Shown: positions 16,944 to 24,163, numbered from the stretch's first letter. The stretch is DNA of 48,150 nucleotides from Pseudomonadota bacterium (GCA_023390395.1 JAEWCY010000174.1:1-48150), one strand, 5' to 3'. Translations and numbers: made by a program. Notes: generated by a model from the sequence alone, not told the origin.

Positions 16944-17786
16944 TCAGTCCAGCTCGCGGGCGGTCCAGATGCAGCGGCCGATGATCTCGAAATCGTCGGC
17001 GTCGGAGACCAGAAGCAGGTTGGCGTCGTTGTCCGAGGCGATGCACAGATGCCTGTCCCGCTCGACGAGACGCTTGATGTACATCTGGCCGTTGTAGCGC
17101 AGGTAGTAGACCTTGTTCTTGACGAACTGCCGCCGGCCCTCGTCGATGAGCACCACGCTGCCGTCGGGGATGGTGGGCTCCATGCTGTCGCCGAAGGCCC
17201 GGATGACGGTCATGTTCTCCGGATTGCCCTTGGAACGGATCCATTCGGTGCGAAAGCTCAGGTAGGTCAGGGCCCGGTCGCCGGTTTCCGTGGACCCGCC
17301 GCCCATGGAACCCGTGGCCTCGCGCAGGGGCACCTCGGTATACTGGAGCTGGTGCGCCTCGCGCGCCCGCAGGTCCCGCAGCATGGACCGGGCGGCCGCG
17401 AAGTCCCCGGCCGCATTCCCCAGGCGGCCGGCCGCCTCCCCCCCGTAGAGCGGCTCCCGGACATGATAGCGCCCGGGCCCGCCGCCGTCCGGCACGTAGT
17501 CCTGGCTCTCCAGCCGTTCCCGCCCCAGGGACAGCATGTCCTCGTAGTCGAGCTTGAAAAACGCGGCGAACCGGCGGCGAAGCTCGGCCTTGGGAGCCTG
17601 CTTTCCGGCCAGGATCTTGCTGACGTAGCCCTGGCTCACGCCGACGAAGGCGGCCAGTTCCCCCTGGTTGGGGTTTTCCATGGCCGTCAGCTCCGCCAGC
17701 GCCTTCCAAAAGCACTTGTCCTCCTCGGTGCGCAGGGCCGCGCCCAGGAGGGGGGAGGGGAGTTGCCTGACCATGACGCCATTCAT
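16944..17786 (-). CDS. Phage CI-like repressor (HTH + S24 peptidase)
   Basis: The 280-residue protein has a helix-turn-helix at about residues 41-80 (QGELAAFVGVSQGYVSKILAG) and a C-terminal LexA/S24 self-cleaving domain. The latter shows AFGDSMEPTIPDGSVVLID (catalytic S191) and GQMYIKRLVE (catalytic K228). An Ala-Gly pair near residue 126 could be the cleavage site. The segment GGGSTETGDRALTYLSFRTEW is common in repressors of Mu-like prophages. It is expected to be inactivated through RecA during DNA damage. It is transcribed away from the Mor-like gene across an operator array. Confidence 0.92.
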   Translation of the reverse strand: MNGVMVRQLPSPLLGAALRTEEDKCFWKALAELTAMENPNQGELAAFVGVSQGYVSKILAGKQAPKAELRRRFAAFFKLDYEDMLSLGRERLESQDYVPDGGGPGRYHVREPLYGGEAAGRLGNAAGDFAAARSMLRDLRAREAHQLQYTEVPLREATGSMGGGSTETGDRALTYLSFRTEWIRSKGNPENMTVIRAFGDSMEPTIPDGSVVLIDEGRRQFVKNKVYYLRYNGQMYIKRLVERDRHLCIASDNDANLLLVSDADDFEIIGRCIWTARELD

Positions 17787-17801
17787 GCCTTATGGGGAGG
17801 G

Positions 17802-17858
17802 GGAATGTCCATTCCTTTTTTGGAATATTATTCTTGACAAATATTCCTATTAGGAATA
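17802..17858. promoter_or_regulatory. Operator array of GGAAT half-sites with rightward promoter
   Basis: Half-sites are GGAAT 17802, ATTCC 17811, GGAAT 17822, degenerate ATTCT 17830, ATTCC 17843 and GGAAT 17853 (start positions). Most spacings are 9-11 or 21 bp, so they fall on about the same helix face. GGAATGTCCATTCC (17802-17815) is a perfect dyad. TTGACA (17834-17839) is a -35 box for rightward transcription; a weak -10 lies at about 17855-17862, overlapping the last half-site. This fits repression of the Mor-like gene by the neighbouring S24 protein. Confidence 0.7.
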
Positions 17859-17909
17859 CTCGTGGACTGCAACGACCCCATCCTCAAGCATGACCGTGGA
17901 GGCTAAACG

Positions 17910-18164
17910 ATGCGTGAAGCCGAGTTGGAGACGACGTTGGCGCAAAGCCTGGGAGAAGCCGCGGCCCGGGCGGCCGTGGACGCGCTCATCGCCGCCTGGG
18001 GCGGCTGCCGCCTGGACATTCCCAACGGCACGGCGGCGCGGCTGCGGCGGCGCGACAGCGAGATCCGCCGCATGTACCGCGCCGGGATCGACCTGTTCGC
18101 CCTGCGCGACCAATTCGGCCTCTCCGACCGGCACCTGCGGCGCATCGTCTCCCGCGTCCATTGA
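17910..18164 (+). CDS. Mor/C-like phage transcription activator
   Basis: The 84-residue protein starts at ATG 17910 with GGAGG 12 bases upstream. It matches the Mor/C family of Mu-like phages: a helical N-terminal dimerisation part, GGCRLDIPNG (the GG...IP.G strand motif, about residues 31-40), then RRRDSEIRRMYRAG and the HTH LRDQFGLSDRHLRRIV near the C terminus. In Mu, Mor activates the middle promoter and C the late promoters. Here it is the first rightward gene from the repressor-controlled promoter. It could activate the downstream packaging genes, whose -10 region looks poor. It is shorter than Mu Mor (129 residues). Confidence 0.72.
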   Translation: MREAELETTLAQSLGEAAARAAVDALIAAWGGCRLDIPNGTAARLRRRDSEIRRMYRAGIDLFALRDQFGLSDRHLRRIVSRVH

Positions 18165-18176
18165 TTCCGCGCGCCG

Positions 18177-19844
18177 TCACGCCCCCTTGCGCGACAGGGC
18201 CCGGGCCATGGCCGCGACCAGCGCATCCGGCTCGAAGGGCTTGACCACGTATTCGTCCATGCCGGCCGCCAGGCCCCGGTCCCGATCCTCGTCCTGGGCA
18301 TACGCCGTCAGGGCCACCACCGGAATGGACGGGGGCAGGCCCGGCACCTGGCCCGAGCGGATCAGGCGCGTGGCGTCCAGGCCGTTTAAGCGCGGCATCT
18401 GGATGTCCATGAGCACCAGGTCGAAGGGCTCCCGGCAGAGCATGGTCAGGGCCTCCCGGCCGTCGGCGGCGGTCTTCACGCTATGGCCGAGGCGTTGCAG
18501 GGCGCGCACGGTGTAGATGCGGTTGACCGGCTCGTCCTCGGCCAGGAGGATGCGCAGGCCCGGCGTCCCTTCCGGCCGCGCCGCCACGTCCGTCGGCCGC
18601 GCCGCCTCGGGCCGGTCGCCGGCCGGCAGGTCGCAGGGAAGGGTCAGGGTGAAGACGCTGCCGCGCCCGGACTCGGAGGCGACGGAAAGATCGCCGCCCA
18701 TCAGGCCGGCCAGCCGCCTGGCCACGGCCAGCCCCAGGCCGGTGTCGCCCGAAGGCCGGGTCAGGGCGTCCTCGCCCGCGGCGAAGGGCTCGAACACGGC
18801 CCCGAGCCGCTCCGCGGCGATGCCCGGCCCCGTGTCCGCCACCGTGAAGGCCAGACGGACCCTGCCCTCGGCCGTCCCCCCGCCGGCGGCGTCCTGTCCC
18901 GGGGCCGGGGCCACGACCACGGTCACGGAACCTTTCTGGGTGCTGGCGAAGGCGTTCTCGACGAGGTTGGACAGGATGCGCCGGAGGCGGTCCGGGTCGC
19001 CGACGACGCGGGGGGGCAGCCCGGGTTCCAACCGGTAGGCGAAGCCGAAGGCACGCAACTGGCTTTGCACGGCGTAGTGGCGCAAAAAAGGCTCCAGTTC
19101 GGCCCTGAGGTCGCAGACCCGGGGAGAGAGCGCCAGCCGACCGGCTTCCACGCGCGAGAGTTCGCCCAGGTCGCCGACGATCCGCTCCAGGGCGCGGACG
19201 GATTGCCGGATGGCTTCCAGCCCTTCGCGCAGCTCGTCGTTGTCGGCCGTTTCCAGCAAAAGCCTGGTCATGCCGCTGATGCCCCCAAGGGGCGTGCGCA
19301 GCTCATGGCCGATGTCGGCCAGAAAACGGGCCTTGGCCGCCTGCGCCGCAGCGACCGCCTGCCTGGCGGCCACGAGCTCGCGCTCCATGCGCCGGCGGCC
19401 GACGGCGGCGTCAAGGACCCAGACGACCGCGCCGCCCGGAGCTTCGGCCGCCGGCCGCTTCCCCTGACAACGCACGTCCACATCCTCCCCGTCCTTGCGG
19501 CGCAGGCGATATTCCCCATCGTGGCCGCCTGTCGCCGCCAGGTCCCGCTCCGCCCGGACGCGGAAGGCCTCGTGGGCCTCGGCCGAGGGGAAAAGGTCCG
19601 CGACGTCGCGCCCGGGAAGTTCCCCGGCCGCATACCCCAGGAGCGCCGCGCCGTGGGCGTTGATTGTTTCGATGCGCCCCTGGCGGGACAGGAGCAGGCC
19701 GGTCGGGGCGTCGTCGAAAAGGCGCGCCATGAGGTCCGGGTCCGGGCGGCCTGCCGCCGGCGCGTCGGGAGAGACCCCTTCGGGGCCGGCGGCAGCCCTT
19801 TCCGGGCCTTTCTCGTCGTCATCGGGCAGGGAGGTCGCGGCCAT
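18177..19844 (-). CDS. Hybrid sensor histidine kinase (PAS-HisKA-HATPase-REC)
   Basis: The 555-residue cytoplasmic protein has a PAS domain at about 38-145, a HisKA helix pair with phospho-accepting H180 (FLADIGHELRTPLGG), an HATPase domain at about 275-395 (N box LSNLVENAF, ADTGPGI, DTGLGLAVARRL) and a C-terminal receiver at about 431-550 with D480 (LVLMDIQMP). No membrane segment is present. No cognate HPt or regulator gene is nearby. It lies convergent to the Mor-like gene, 12 bp from its stop, within phage-derived genes. It may be a passenger gene or an older chromosomal gene flanked by phage remnants. Confidence 0.92.
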   Translation of the reverse strand: MAATSLPDDDEKGPERAAAGPEGVSPDAPAAGRPDPDLMARLFDDAPTGLLLSRQGRIETINAHGAALLGYAAGELPGRDVADLFPSAEAHEAFRVRAERDLAATGGHDGEYRLRRKDGEDVDVRCQGKRPAAEAPGGAVVWVLDAAVGRRRMERELVAARQAVAAAQAAKARFLADIGHELRTPLGGISGMTRLLLETADNDELREGLEAIRQSVRALERIVGDLGELSRVEAGRLALSPRVCDLRAELEPFLRHYAVQSQLRAFGFAYRLEPGLPPRVVGDPDRLRRILSNLVENAFASTQKGSVTVVVAPAPGQDAAGGGTAEGRVRLAFTVADTGPGIAAERLGAVFEPFAAGEDALTRPSGDTGLGLAVARRLAGLMGGDLSVASESGRGSVFTLTLPCDLPAGDRPEAARPTDVAARPEGTPGLRILLAEDEPVNRIYTVRALQRLGHSVKTAADGREALTMLCREPFDLVLMDIQMPRLNGLDATRLIRSGQVPGLPPSIPVVALTAYAQDEDRDRGLAAGMDEYVVKPFEPDALVAAMARALSRKGA

Positions 19845-19941
19845 GGCCTTGCCTTGCGCGGCAGTCGCGCGCCTTGGGGTGTTTCCCCCATTTCATAGCG
19901 GCGGCCGGCCCCTCAGGCAAGGCATGCCTGTCCGCCGACGC

Positions 19942-20292
19942 TTACGAACGGTCGCGGCGGCGGCAGAACTGGTCGCACAGGTCCTGGGCCCGCTCGAGGA
20001 TCGCGCCGCAGCCGTTGGTCAGGTTGTCCACGTACATGGCGTCGTAGGTCTGCCGGCACAGGGACAGGCAGCTTTTGAGGTCCGCCGGCGCGTTGGACAG
20101 CTCCTTGCGGTAGGGCAGGCAGATCGGGTCGGACACGCAGGCCCCGGGCGTGGGCAGGGCCGAGCAGAACTCGTAGAATTCCTTCACGGACATGGGCGGG
20201 GCGGTTGCTGCGCCGTCCGGGTTCGTCGCGCGGCCGGCGCAGCCGCAAGCAAGGATCGTCGCGCCGATGAGCAGCAGGATGCGCGGGGACAT
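19942..20292 (-). CDS. Cys-rich lipoprotein, function unknown
   Basis: The 116-residue product starts at ATG 20292 with GGAG upstream. A type II signal peptide ends in the lipobox LACGCAG (about residues 14-20). The mature part has seven or more Cys in spaced pairs (FCSALPTPGACVSDPICLPY, SCLSLCRQTY, NGCGAILERAQDLCDQFC), suggesting disulfides in the periplasm. No family is recognised. Its position inside the phage-derived cassette, opposite to the packaging genes, resembles lysogenic-conversion or spanin-like genes, but no sequence evidence supports either. Confidence 0.65.
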   Translation of the reverse strand: MSPRILLLIGATILACGCAGRATNPDGAATAPPMSVKEFYEFCSALPTPGACVSDPICLPYRKELSNAPADLKSCLSLCRQTYDAMYVDNLTNGCGAILERAQDLCDQFCRRRDRS

Positions 20293-20395
20293 GGGAGTCT
20301 CCTTTTGGCGAACGTTGCGGAAACGTGCCTTATTGGGACACCCCTTGTAAAGCCGGCGGCGGCCTTCTTTCGCATTGCAATAGGTGTATTTATTT

Positions 20396-20424
20396 TTGAC
20401 ATAGACTGGCTGGTTCCTGTCCGC
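20396..20424 (+). promoter_or_regulatory. Putative activator-dependent promoter of the packaging cassette
   Basis: TTGACA (20396-20401) is followed 17 nt later by GTCCGC, a very poor -10. A good -35 with no -10, or a promoter needing help, is what Mor/C-type activators act on; here this is inference. The perfect palindrome ATTGCAAT lies just upstream (20374-20381). Confidence 0.3.
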
Positions 20425-20460
20425 CTTCCATGGTCACTTCAAAACCAAGGAAGGTGCGAC

Positions 20461-20706
20461 ATGAACACGAATGCGACTTTGCCGGCCTTTTCCGGCGACC
20501 TGCGCGGCGCGGTCCTGTCCAGCTACGCCAACGTGGCCGAGGACGGGACCATCTGCTTCGTCTCCGACAAGGTGCACCGAGCCTGCGCGGCCTGCGGCAC
20601 GGTGTTCGCCGGCTCGGCCTGCCGGGCCGCCTTCGCCGGCCCGCCGTCCTGCCCCTTCTGCGGCGGGGCGGACTGCGGCCCGATACGCCAGGAGCCGACG
20701 TCGTGA
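20461..20706 (+). CDS. Small zinc-ribbon-like phage protein
   Basis: This 81-residue protein starts at ATG 20461 after AAGGAAGG. Its C-terminal half carries CAACGTVFAGSAC and PPSCPFCGGADCG, two Cys pairs in zinc-ribbon arrangement. It is the first gene of a tightly packed rightward set; its stop overlaps the next gene's GTG by four bases. Small Zn-ribbon ORFs occur near lysis/packaging genes in Mu-like prophages. No specific function can be assigned. Confidence 0.6.
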   Translation: MNTNATLPAFSGDLRGAVLSSYANVAEDGTICFVSDKVHRACAACGTVFAGSACRAAFAGPPSCPFCGGADCGPIRQEPTS

Positions 20707-20942
20707 GCGCCAGGGACAAGCTCTTCTCGCGAAAGCTTCTGGCCGCGGTGTGCTCCATGGCCGTGATCGCGGCCAACCGCAGATGGAGCCTGGGGCTTGG
20801 CGACGAGGACGTCCGGGCCATCAGCGACATCGCCCTGGCGGCCATCGGCTCCCAGGCCGGCATCGACCTGACCGAACGCCTCCTGCCGGCGCTTGGCCGC
20901 AACCGCGACGTCGCCCGAAACGGAGCCCCCCATGTCCCCTGA
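20703..20942 (+). CDS. Small holin-like phage membrane protein
   Basis: GTG 20703 overlaps the preceding stop (GTGA). The 79-residue product begins SARDKLFSRKLLAAVCSMAVIAANRRWSLGLG and then has ISDIALAAIGSQAGID. The pattern (basic RK before a hydrophobic segment, LGLG turn, second hydrophobic segment ending near a Ser/Gln) resembles short phage holins of the LKSRKFWLAV type. It could therefore be a lysis gene, but no endolysin lies nearby. The stop overlaps the next gene. Confidence 0.5.
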   Translation: MSARDKLFSRKLLAAVCSMAVIAANRRWSLGLGDEDVRAISDIALAAIGSQAGIDLTERLLPALGRNRDVARNGAPHVP

Positions 20943-21201
20943 GCCCTTTTTCCTGCCGGCCTGGATGTCCCTGCTGATCGGGCTGGTCCTGTTCTTCACC
21001 CGCAAATGGGTGGCCGACGTGGCCCGGGCCATCGACGGCCTGGACGCGCGGCTGCGCGCCCTGGAGAAGACCCAGGCCGACTGCCGGGTGGACCTGGCCC
21101 GGGGCTACGCCACCCGGGCGGAGATCGAACGCGTGGCCGAGCGCCTGGAAAACCACGCCACCCGGCTGACCATCCTGGAGGAACGCGACCTGGCCGCCTA
21201 G
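20932..21201 (+). CDS. DUF2730-like (Mu gp25-type) small membrane/coiled-coil protein
   Basis: ATG 20932 follows GGAG and overlaps the upstream gene by 11 bp. The 89 residues give one N-terminal TM (about 8-22, PAWMSLLIGLVLFF), a basic turn FTRKW, then a heptad-like coiled coil (DARLRALEKTQADC, EIERVAERLENHATRL). Size and layout match DUF2730 proteins found just before terminase genes in Mu-like phages. The role is unknown. The stop codon sits in a 26-bp perfect palindrome. Confidence 0.6.
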   Translation: MSPEPFFLPAWMSLLIGLVLFFTRKWVADVARAIDGLDARLRALEKTQADCRVDLARGYATRAEIERVAERLENHATRLTILEERDLAA

Positions 21202-21212
21202 GCGGCCAGGTC
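21187..21212. repeat. 26-bp perfect palindrome centred on a stop codon
   Basis: Arms GACCTGGCCGCC (21187-21198) and GGCGGCCAGGTC (21201-21212) flank TA; the TAG stop of the DUF2730-like gene is at the centre. A second small dyad, CCGCCC/GGGCGG, follows. RNA from either strand would fold tightly, so this may be an internal attenuator or processing site. Confidence 0.75.
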
Positions 21213-21247
21213 CATGCCCGCCCGCAATGGGCGGATGCGGAGCGCCC

Positions 21248-21370
21248 ATGTCCCAGAGCCCGACCCCGGCCGTCAGCCTCGACGCGCTGCTCGCCCTCAA
21301 CCCCCACCTGACCCTGGCCGACGTCCTGGCCCTGTGGCGCTGGACCGGGCCCTCGCCGAGGCTCCATTGA
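21248..21370 (+). CDS. 40-residue phage ORF before terminase small subunit
   Basis: ATG 21248 has GGAG six bases upstream; translation gives MSQSPTPAVSLDALLALNPH and a further 20 residues ending RWTGPSPRLH. The Leu-Ala-Asp-rich helical stretch and tight packing (stop two bases before the next ATG) support a real gene. No family is recognised. Confidence 0.5.
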   Translation: MSQSPTPAVSLDALLALNPHLTLADVLALWRWTGPSPRLH

Positions 21371-21372
21371 CC

Positions 21373-21993
21373 ATGGCCCCCCTGACGCCCGACCGTTCGG
21401 AAGACCGCCTCACGGACCGGCAACGCCGGTTCGTGGAGGAATACCTCATCGACCTCAAGACCGGCGCGGCCGCGATCCGGGCCGGCTACAGCCCCCAAAG
21501 CGCCGAGACCGCCGGCCGGCGGCTGCGCCGCCTGCCCCACGTGCGCGCCGCCATCGAGGAGGCCATGGCCGCGCGCAGCCGGCGCGTGGGCATCACCCAG
21601 GACCGTGTGGTGGCGGAACTGGCCCGCATCGCCTTTGCCGACATGCGCGATTTCGCGGACTGGGACGGGCAGGGCGTGACGCTGCGAGCCGCCTGCGACC
21701 TGACGCCCGAGCAGACCGCCTGCGTGGCGGAAATCGTGGAAACTCCGGGCAAGGGCGTGCGCATCAAGCTGCACGGCAAGCATCAAGCCCTGGCCGCGCT
21801 GACCAGGCACCTGGGAAGCCGCGAAAAGCCCGGGGAGCGCTCGGACGCGCAACCCGTGCTCACGGTCGTGACGTATGTGCCGCCGCCGGACCCGCCGCCG
21901 GACGACGCCCGGGCGACCTGTCCCGCGCCGCCGGACGGGGAGGGCGGAGGAGGGCCCGACGACGCGTCGGGCGGCTCTCGCAAGACGCGGTAG
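21373..21993 (+). CDS. Phage terminase small subunit
   Basis: ATG 21373 begins the conserved part; the frame is open upstream to 21214 but encodes low-complexity Pro/Arg sequence there. The 206-residue protein has the Terminase_2 (XtmA-type) N-terminal domain: LTDRQRRFVEEYLIDLKTGA, then AAIRAGYSPQSAETAGRRLR as the DNA-binding helix-turn-helix. A central oligomerisation region follows (VVAELARIAFADMRDF), and the last 45 residues are a Pro/Asp/Gly-rich tail. It recognises phage DNA ends and delivers them to the large subunit. A minus-strand gene and a gap separate it from terL. Confidence 0.9.
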   Translation: MAPLTPDRSEDRLTDRQRRFVEEYLIDLKTGAAAIRAGYSPQSAETAGRRLRRLPHVRAAIEEAMAARSRRVGITQDRVVAELARIAFADMRDFADWDGQGVTLRAACDLTPEQTACVAEIVETPGKGVRIKLHGKHQALAALTRHLGSREKPGERSDAQPVLTVVTYVPPPDPPPDDARATCPAPPDGEGGGGPDDASGGSRKTR

Positions 21994-22042
21994 TCTCTTG
22001 TCGTCCAGGAAATACGGGCGCGCCCATTTCGCGGTTGAACGC

Positions 22043-22369
22043 CTAGAGCCGCCCCCCTTCCGGCGGCTCCTCCGGCAGGGCGGAGGCGGCGCAGGCCTCG
22101 GGCGCCGGCTCGCCGTCGCGGCGTTCGTCCGCCTCCCCGGCCTCGGCCGGAAGGCGCGCCTGCCGGTCGTCGCGCCTGGACAAATACAGGGCCATGACCC
22201 GGTCCGTGGCGGCGTCGGGGTGCGGCGGCGTCTTTTGCGCCGCCAGAAGCACCCGGCCGTAGCCGCGCGCCTCGCTCCGGCACCGTGCGATCGTGCTGCC
22301 GCCGACAAAAGCCGTGGCCGCGAGGGCCGCGACCAGCACCATCCTGCAAGCCCGCTGACGCGTTCCCAT
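22043..22369 (-). CDS. Small exported/membrane-anchored protein inside the packaging cassette
   Basis: The 108-residue protein starts at ATG 22369 with a strong GGAGG site. An N-terminal hydrophobic segment (about residues 10-27, MVLVAALAATAFVGGSTIA) is followed by a Cys and an Arg/Glu-rich, Pro-rich tail without clear fold. It runs opposite to the terminase genes and has its own sigma-54-like promoter. A membrane-anchored lysis accessory is possible but unsupported. No homologous family is recognised. Confidence 0.55.
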   Translation of the reverse strand: MGTRQRACRMVLVAALAATAFVGGSTIARCRSEARGYGRVLLAAQKTPPHPDAATDRVMALYLSRRDDRQARLPAEAGEADERRDGEPAPEACAASALPEEPPEGGRL

Positions 22370-22414
22370 GACAGCTTTCCTCCAACGCGCGACAAGGCGC
22401 TTGGCGGAGGACGC

Positions 22415-22431
22415 TGCCCAAACCGTGCCAG
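22415..22431 (-). promoter_or_regulatory. Putative sigma-54 promoter of the 108-aa protein gene
   Basis: The minus strand reads CTGGCACGGTTTGGGCA: the -24 half is consensus, and GG and GC are exactly ten bases apart. The -12 half is GGGCA instead of TTGCA. The predicted start site is about 35 nt before the ATG at 22369. A TTTATTT/AAATAAA dyad (22444-22468) lies just upstream. Confidence 0.5.
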
Positions 22432-22487
22432 CGGGCCTGCTTATTTATTTCAGGAAGTTACAAATAAAACGATTGCGCAGGTAGGCC

Positions 22488-23951
22488 ATGCAGCGACATT
22501 TTGCCGATATATCGTCGCTTCCCGCTTCGGGAGGCCGGCCCGTCGTCCTGGACTACGTTCCCCAGCCCAGGCAGGCCGCGCTGCACGCCTGCTGCGCCAA
22601 CGAGATCCTCTTCGGCGGCGCGGCCGGGCCGGGCAAAAGCCATGCCCTGCGCTTCGAGGCCCTTCTTTCCTGCCTGCGCGTGCCGGGCCTGCAAGCCTCC
22701 CTTTTCCGGCGCACCATGCCCGAGCTGGAGCGCAACCACATCCTGCCGGCCCTGTCCCAGTTTCCCAAGGCGCTCGGCCGCTACGTCGCCTCCAAGCGCC
22801 GGTTCGAGTTCGCAAACGGCTCGATGCTCGCCTTTTGCGGCTGTCCGCGCGAGGCCGACGTGTTCCGCTACCAGGGCGCAGAGATCCATCTGCTCCTCAT
22901 CGACGAGCTGACGCACTTCACCCGGTTCCAGTACGACTTCCTGCGGGGCCGGCTGCGCTGCGCCCTGGACGTGCCCCGCGCCTCCCGCCACAAGATCCCC
23001 GGCATCGTGTGCGCCTCCAACCCCGGCGGCCCGGGGCACGGCTTCGTGAAATCCCGGTTCGTGGACTTCGCTCCGCCCATGGTCCCCAGGCGCGCCCCGG
23101 ACGCCGAAGGGGGCATGCTGCGCTGCTTCATCCCGGGCCGGCTGTCCGACAACCCCATCCTGCTTGGGCGCGACCCGGACTACGCCAAGCGCCTGGAAGC
23201 CCTGCCCGAACCCTACCGCAGCGCCTACCGCGACGGCGACTGGGACGTGTTCCTGGGCCAGGCCTTCGCCTTTTCCCGGGAGCGCCACGTGGTGCCGGCC
23301 AGGCCCGTGCCCGGGCACGCGCCGCTGTTCATGACCTTCGACTGGGGCTACGGCGCGCCGTTCTCCGTGGGCTGGTGGTGGGTGGACGCCGACGGCAGGC
23401 TGCTGCGCTTCGCCGAATGGTACGGCTGCACCGGCACGCCCAACCAGGGACTTCGCCTGACCGATTCGCGCATCGCCGCCGGCATCCGGGAGCGGGAGGA
23501 GGGCCTCGGCATCGCCGGCCGGCCCATCACCCGCCTGGCCGGCCCGGACTGCTTCGCCAAAAAGCCCGACTACCGGGGCGGCGGCCAGGGCCCGAGCACG
23601 GCCGAGACCTTCGCCGGGCTGGGCGTGCACCTCGCGCCCGGCGACCCCTCGCGCACGGCCAAGATACGCCAGTTCCACGAACGCCTGCGGCCGCGCGACG
23701 GCGAATGGCCCATGCTCGTGGTCTACGAGGCGTGCCGGGACTTCATCCGCACCATTCCCTTGCTGGCCACCGACCGGCGCAACGTGGAGGACATCGACAC
23801 CACCGGCGAGGACCACGTCTACGACGAGGCCTGCCACGTCTGCATGGCCCGGCCCCTGGCCCTGGCCCCCCCCTTGGCGACGCGCCCCACGGCGGCGCGC
23901 ATCATCGACGCGGTCACCGCCGACAACCCCTTGCCCGAGGAGCAGCCATGA
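22488..23951 (+). CDS. Phage terminase large subunit
   Basis: The 487-residue protein has the packaging ATPase and nuclease of phage terminases. Walker A is GGAAGPGKS (43-51), and Walker B IHLLLIDELTHF has D139/E140. CASNPGGPGHGF (about 175-186) is the coupling region typical of the Terminase_6 group. The RNase H-like nuclease begins with FMTFDWGYG (D285), followed by AGPDCFAKKP and a late Asp-rich helix. It looks full length and intact. No portal gene follows, which is unusual for an intact prophage. Confidence 0.93.
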   Translation: MQRHFADISSLPASGGRPVVLDYVPQPRQAALHACCANEILFGGAAGPGKSHALRFEALLSCLRVPGLQASLFRRTMPELERNHILPALSQFPKALGRYVASKRRFEFANGSMLAFCGCPREADVFRYQGAEIHLLLIDELTHFTRFQYDFLRGRLRCALDVPRASRHKIPGIVCASNPGGPGHGFVKSRFVDFAPPMVPRRAPDAEGGMLRCFIPGRLSDNPILLGRDPDYAKRLEALPEPYRSAYRDGDWDVFLGQAFAFSRERHVVPARPVPGHAPLFMTFDWGYGAPFSVGWWWVDADGRLLRFAEWYGCTGTPNQGLRLTDSRIAAGIREREEGLGIAGRPITRLAGPDCFAKKPDYRGGGQGPSTAETFAGLGVHLAPGDPSRTAKIRQFHERLRPRDGEWPMLVVYEACRDFIRTIPLLATDRRNVEDIDTTGEDHVYDEACHVCMARPLALAPPLATRPTAARIIDAVTADNPLPEEQP

Positions 23952-24163
23952 CCCCTGTCAGCTTCGACCCCGCCTTCGCCTTGATCGTCCTTTCCGTCGC
24001 GCTCTTTTTCCTCTTGCTCGGCTGGCGGCTCGGCCGGGAGAGCGCCGGCCGGCCCATGTTCGATTTTCCCTTGCTGTCGGCCGCCGGGGGCGCGGCGGAT
24101 GCGCCTTCGCCGCCGCCGGACCGGGAAGAGGGCGGCGAGCGCTTCGGCGACGACTGGCCCTAG
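23948..24163 (+). CDS. Small single-TM protein coupled to terminase
   Basis: ATG 23948 overlaps the terminase stop (ATGA). The 71-residue product has one TM at about residues 8-26 (PAFALIVLSVALFFLLLGW), then a Gly/Pro/Asp-rich tail ending GERFGDDWP. It is the last gene of the packaging set. No family is recognised. Confidence 0.6.
   Translation: MTPVSFDPAFALIVLSVALFFLLLGWRLGRESAGRPMFDFPLLSAAGGAADAPSPPPDREEGGERFGDDWP

Noticed and set aside
14424..17837. 1,137-codon plus frame across the chemoreceptor and repressor
   Set aside because: It is an out-of-frame shadow of the chemoreceptor and antisense to the repressor; both real genes have family motifs.
23040..23290. Frame damage in the terminase large subunit
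   Set aside because: The frame is continuous through Walker A/B and nuclease regions with normal length.
16813..24163. Integrase, transposase, attL/attR direct repeats for the phage cassette
   Set aside because: No such gene was found, and no convincing flanking direct repeat was seen at the edges by eye.
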